NCBI GenBank assembly: GCA_025642075.2
Contig: JAODUO010000418.1
Coordinates: 172,001 to 236,000 of the forward strand
DNA length: 64,000 bases
Direction: 5' to 3'
Source: Ridgeia piscesae
Taxonomy: Eukaryota; Annelida; Polychaeta; Sabellida; Siboglinidae
Each line of letters opens with the position of its first letter. The stretch's first letter is position 1. Below, piece after piece: positions 61,681-64,000 of the stretch. Made by a program: the position numbers and the translations under genes. The notes below the pieces were generated by a model that saw nothing but the letters and a program-made list of their open reading frames with translations, did not search any database and was not told the DNA's origin.

Positions 61681-62629
61681 GCACTGTCCATTTATACTAC
61701 AGCTGACCGTGTTACAATATAAGTCAGATGGTCAGTTTCATATATTGGGATTTGAAAGGCTGGAAACTGTTGCAGTCAACCAGACTCCTGCTCATGTTCC
61801 CTCAATCACCAGTGGACCCACAAATATATCCAGACCAGTGCAGAGTAAGTAATTACTTGATCAATTAATCAGTAGTGTTGCATCATCACGGTGCTTGCTT
61901 TAATTGGTATTTGATCAGCTTCATTTCCAGCTAGTCATCGGCAGTCAGAATCTGTTTTGATTGGAAAGTGGTTAAAATCAGGTTTATAGTTTTAACTGAG
62001 GTTTTAACAGGTCAAAATGTTATGGCACTATCAAAATATTACCATCAGCACGCTGCTGTTCTTATGTAGCGTTGTATTTTGATATAATTTTGTGTGTGGA
62101 TTTTGGCAAACTTGCTATGGAATGATTAACATAGTACTTTGTTTTCCCTCGTGATAATGATGGAACAAAGATTGAGTGAAAACAGCCACATTATGAGTTT
62201 GCTGTGGCTTGGATCATGTGTAGTTACAATATTTCTCAAAATGTGGTATCTCTCATGTTTGCACTGTTGAGAAGTGTGCCAATTTCCCAGAGGGGAAGCC
62301 TGGAGTGATAGCGCCATTACAGGACCTCACAGGAACACACATGTATGTATGTATGAGATCAAATGCAACAGAAAGATAACAATGAGTCTCTGCAAGGCCA
62401 AAGTACAACACCAACTGCACTCTGAGTAAGCACTAAGCACTAAGCAGGGCTCTTGCACTTGCACTAATTCATTGGTAAAACAAAATGTGACATTCCATAA
62501 ACACAGGCAGCATGATGAAGCATGAATATCATTCAGTGGATACTAACTGCCAACGATAAACATCATTGATTAGTTCACAACACCAGGTAATGATGATGAA
62601 CACATTGTGAATGCAGGATCATTGGAATG
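61681..62629. other. single-copy spacer
   Basis: I see no gene or clear repeat. Confidence 0.6.
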
Positions 62630-62990
62630 AGATGACATTGTGAGTGTGTCAACACACTTGTAATGATGATGACATTGTGGCGTGTCAACACACTTGTAAT
62701 GATGATGACATTGTGGGCGTGTCAACACACTTGTAATGATGATGACACTGTGAGCGTGTCAACACACTTGTAATGATGATGACAATGTGAGCGTGTCAAC
62801 ACACTTGTAATGATGATGACATTGTGAGCGTGTCAACACACTTGTAATGATGATGACATTGTGAGTGTCAACACACTTGTAATGATGATGACATTGTGAG
62901 TGTCAACACACTTGTAATGATGATGAACTTGTAGTGATGATGATGACTTGTAATGATGACGATGACTTGTAATGATGATGATGACTTGTA
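62630..62990. repeat. 37-bp minisatellite and TGATGA tail
   Basis: About eight copies contain GTGTCAACACACTTGTAATG followed by ATGATGACATTGTGAGC. The array ends in shorter ACTTGTAATGATGATGATG units. Confidence 0.93.
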
Positions 62991-64000
62991 TGCTGCAAAT
63001 GCAATGACGATAAACTCATTAAGATGGTGTTAAACGAATACTCTTCAGACTTGATGATGACTATTGTGAATATCACTGTATATTTAAACATAAATTCCCA
63101 TGTTTTCTAGTTTCCATAAACAACTACCCATTGTACCCAGTATGTACATTTTAAAGCAACTCTACCACTTTATAGGCTCCAATGAAAGAACTGCACAACA
63201 CCCATAAACTATTTGATCAAAACAACTATGTTCCCACTTAAACAACCAAGCAATTAAGTCAACATCAAACAAATTACAGTATATAAATAAACATATCAAC
63301 ATTTCTTTAAATTAAGTTTGGGTTGTAGTCTATTTTTATAATATTGCCATTTAATACCTATCCATAACGACATAACCTGCTGAGATGTGAGAGCAGTTAT
63401 AAACCACACTGCACAACCCACGCTTGTGTTATTTTAGGCAAAACGAGCAACGATTGGATGAAAGCTCCTTTTCAACTCGGGTTTATTGATGGCAATAAAG
63501 CAATGTAAGGTGCCCAACAGCAATTCTCAGCAAACAGTGACCGTATTTATTATACTATTTAAGTGCAGCTGTCAACTCGTTACAACTTGACAACACAAAC
63601 CATTACCTGTCTGCAGTCTGCACTATAGCCTAATTTATCTACCTGTATCATGGATAATTCTACAACAACCAGCTCACAACGATGATCAAACAGTCTGTAC
63701 CACCAGGCTTGCAACTCAGTGTTAGCTGTTACTGCAGTGTTTACTTGGATTTATTGCTACGACATTATCTTATCTTGGATATTTAGATGGCCAAGTGATT
63801 AGGATGTAACAATAATCACAATGTAGTGTACATCTATAAGAGTGATATAAGCACTATATGTTGTGTTATCTGTTGAAGCCACTATATTATAAATTTTATA
63901 ATCATAATCAATCCATTTAATGCTAAACAAATAAAACATGCTAAAATAACCCCCCTTACATACAAACCATAATTATAATAAACTAACAATACCTCATAAA
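62991..64000. other. AT-rich single-copy DNA to the window edge
   Basis: I see no gene or repeat that I can support. Confidence 0.6.

Overview
The window is animal nuclear DNA, most likely from a bilaterian invertebrate. It has spliced GT-AG exons, a RING/B-box/filamin/NHL (TRIM) gene, a RhoGEF gene of the ARHGEF10/ARHGEF17 family, and a hAT-type transposon. I cannot place the species; large intergenic space and heavy minisatellite load fit many lophotrochozoans, but that is a guess. By summing array spans, roughly half of the 64 kb is tandem repeat: about 35 separate arrays with units of 2 to 67 bp.

Layout. 1-9.3 kb, + strand: the last five coding exons of the RhoGEF gene (809-1068, 1873-2024, 3277-3440, 4927-5101, 8378-9294), whose 5' part lies left of the window. 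All splice phases agree and together they give an uninterrupted 555-codon C-terminal beta-propeller region ending in TGA. 9.3-12.5 kb: its 3' UTR and flank, with two candidate poly(A) signals. 12.6-14.65 kb, - strand: an intact single-exon TRIM2/3/71-like gene of about 687 codons. 15-64 kb: a repeat desert of minisatellites and microsatellites (GA, CT, TG, AT) separated by AT-rich single-copy DNA. It holds a pair of interlocked inverted repeats (47.8-48.4 kb), a 1,450-bp hAT element with a perfect 8-bp target duplication (60.07-61.53 kb), and a few weak exon candidates.

Most striking observation. In the RhoGEF gene the minisatellites are not placed at random. At two 3' splice sites, one 5' splice site and the stop codon, the repeat unit is a copy of the junction itself (intron end plus about 20 nt of exon, exon end plus donor, or stop codon plus flank). 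A fifth array starts from a donor-proximal sequence and a sixth runs to within about 25 nt of an acceptor. The introns therefore carry tens of decoy splice sites. A - strand candidate exon at 51.43-51.50 kb shows the same arrangement, so exon junctions may seed minisatellites in this genome. The two confident genes need not be functionally linked: one is a Rho exchange factor (cytoskeleton), the other a putative E3 ubiquitin ligase/RNA-binding NHL protein.
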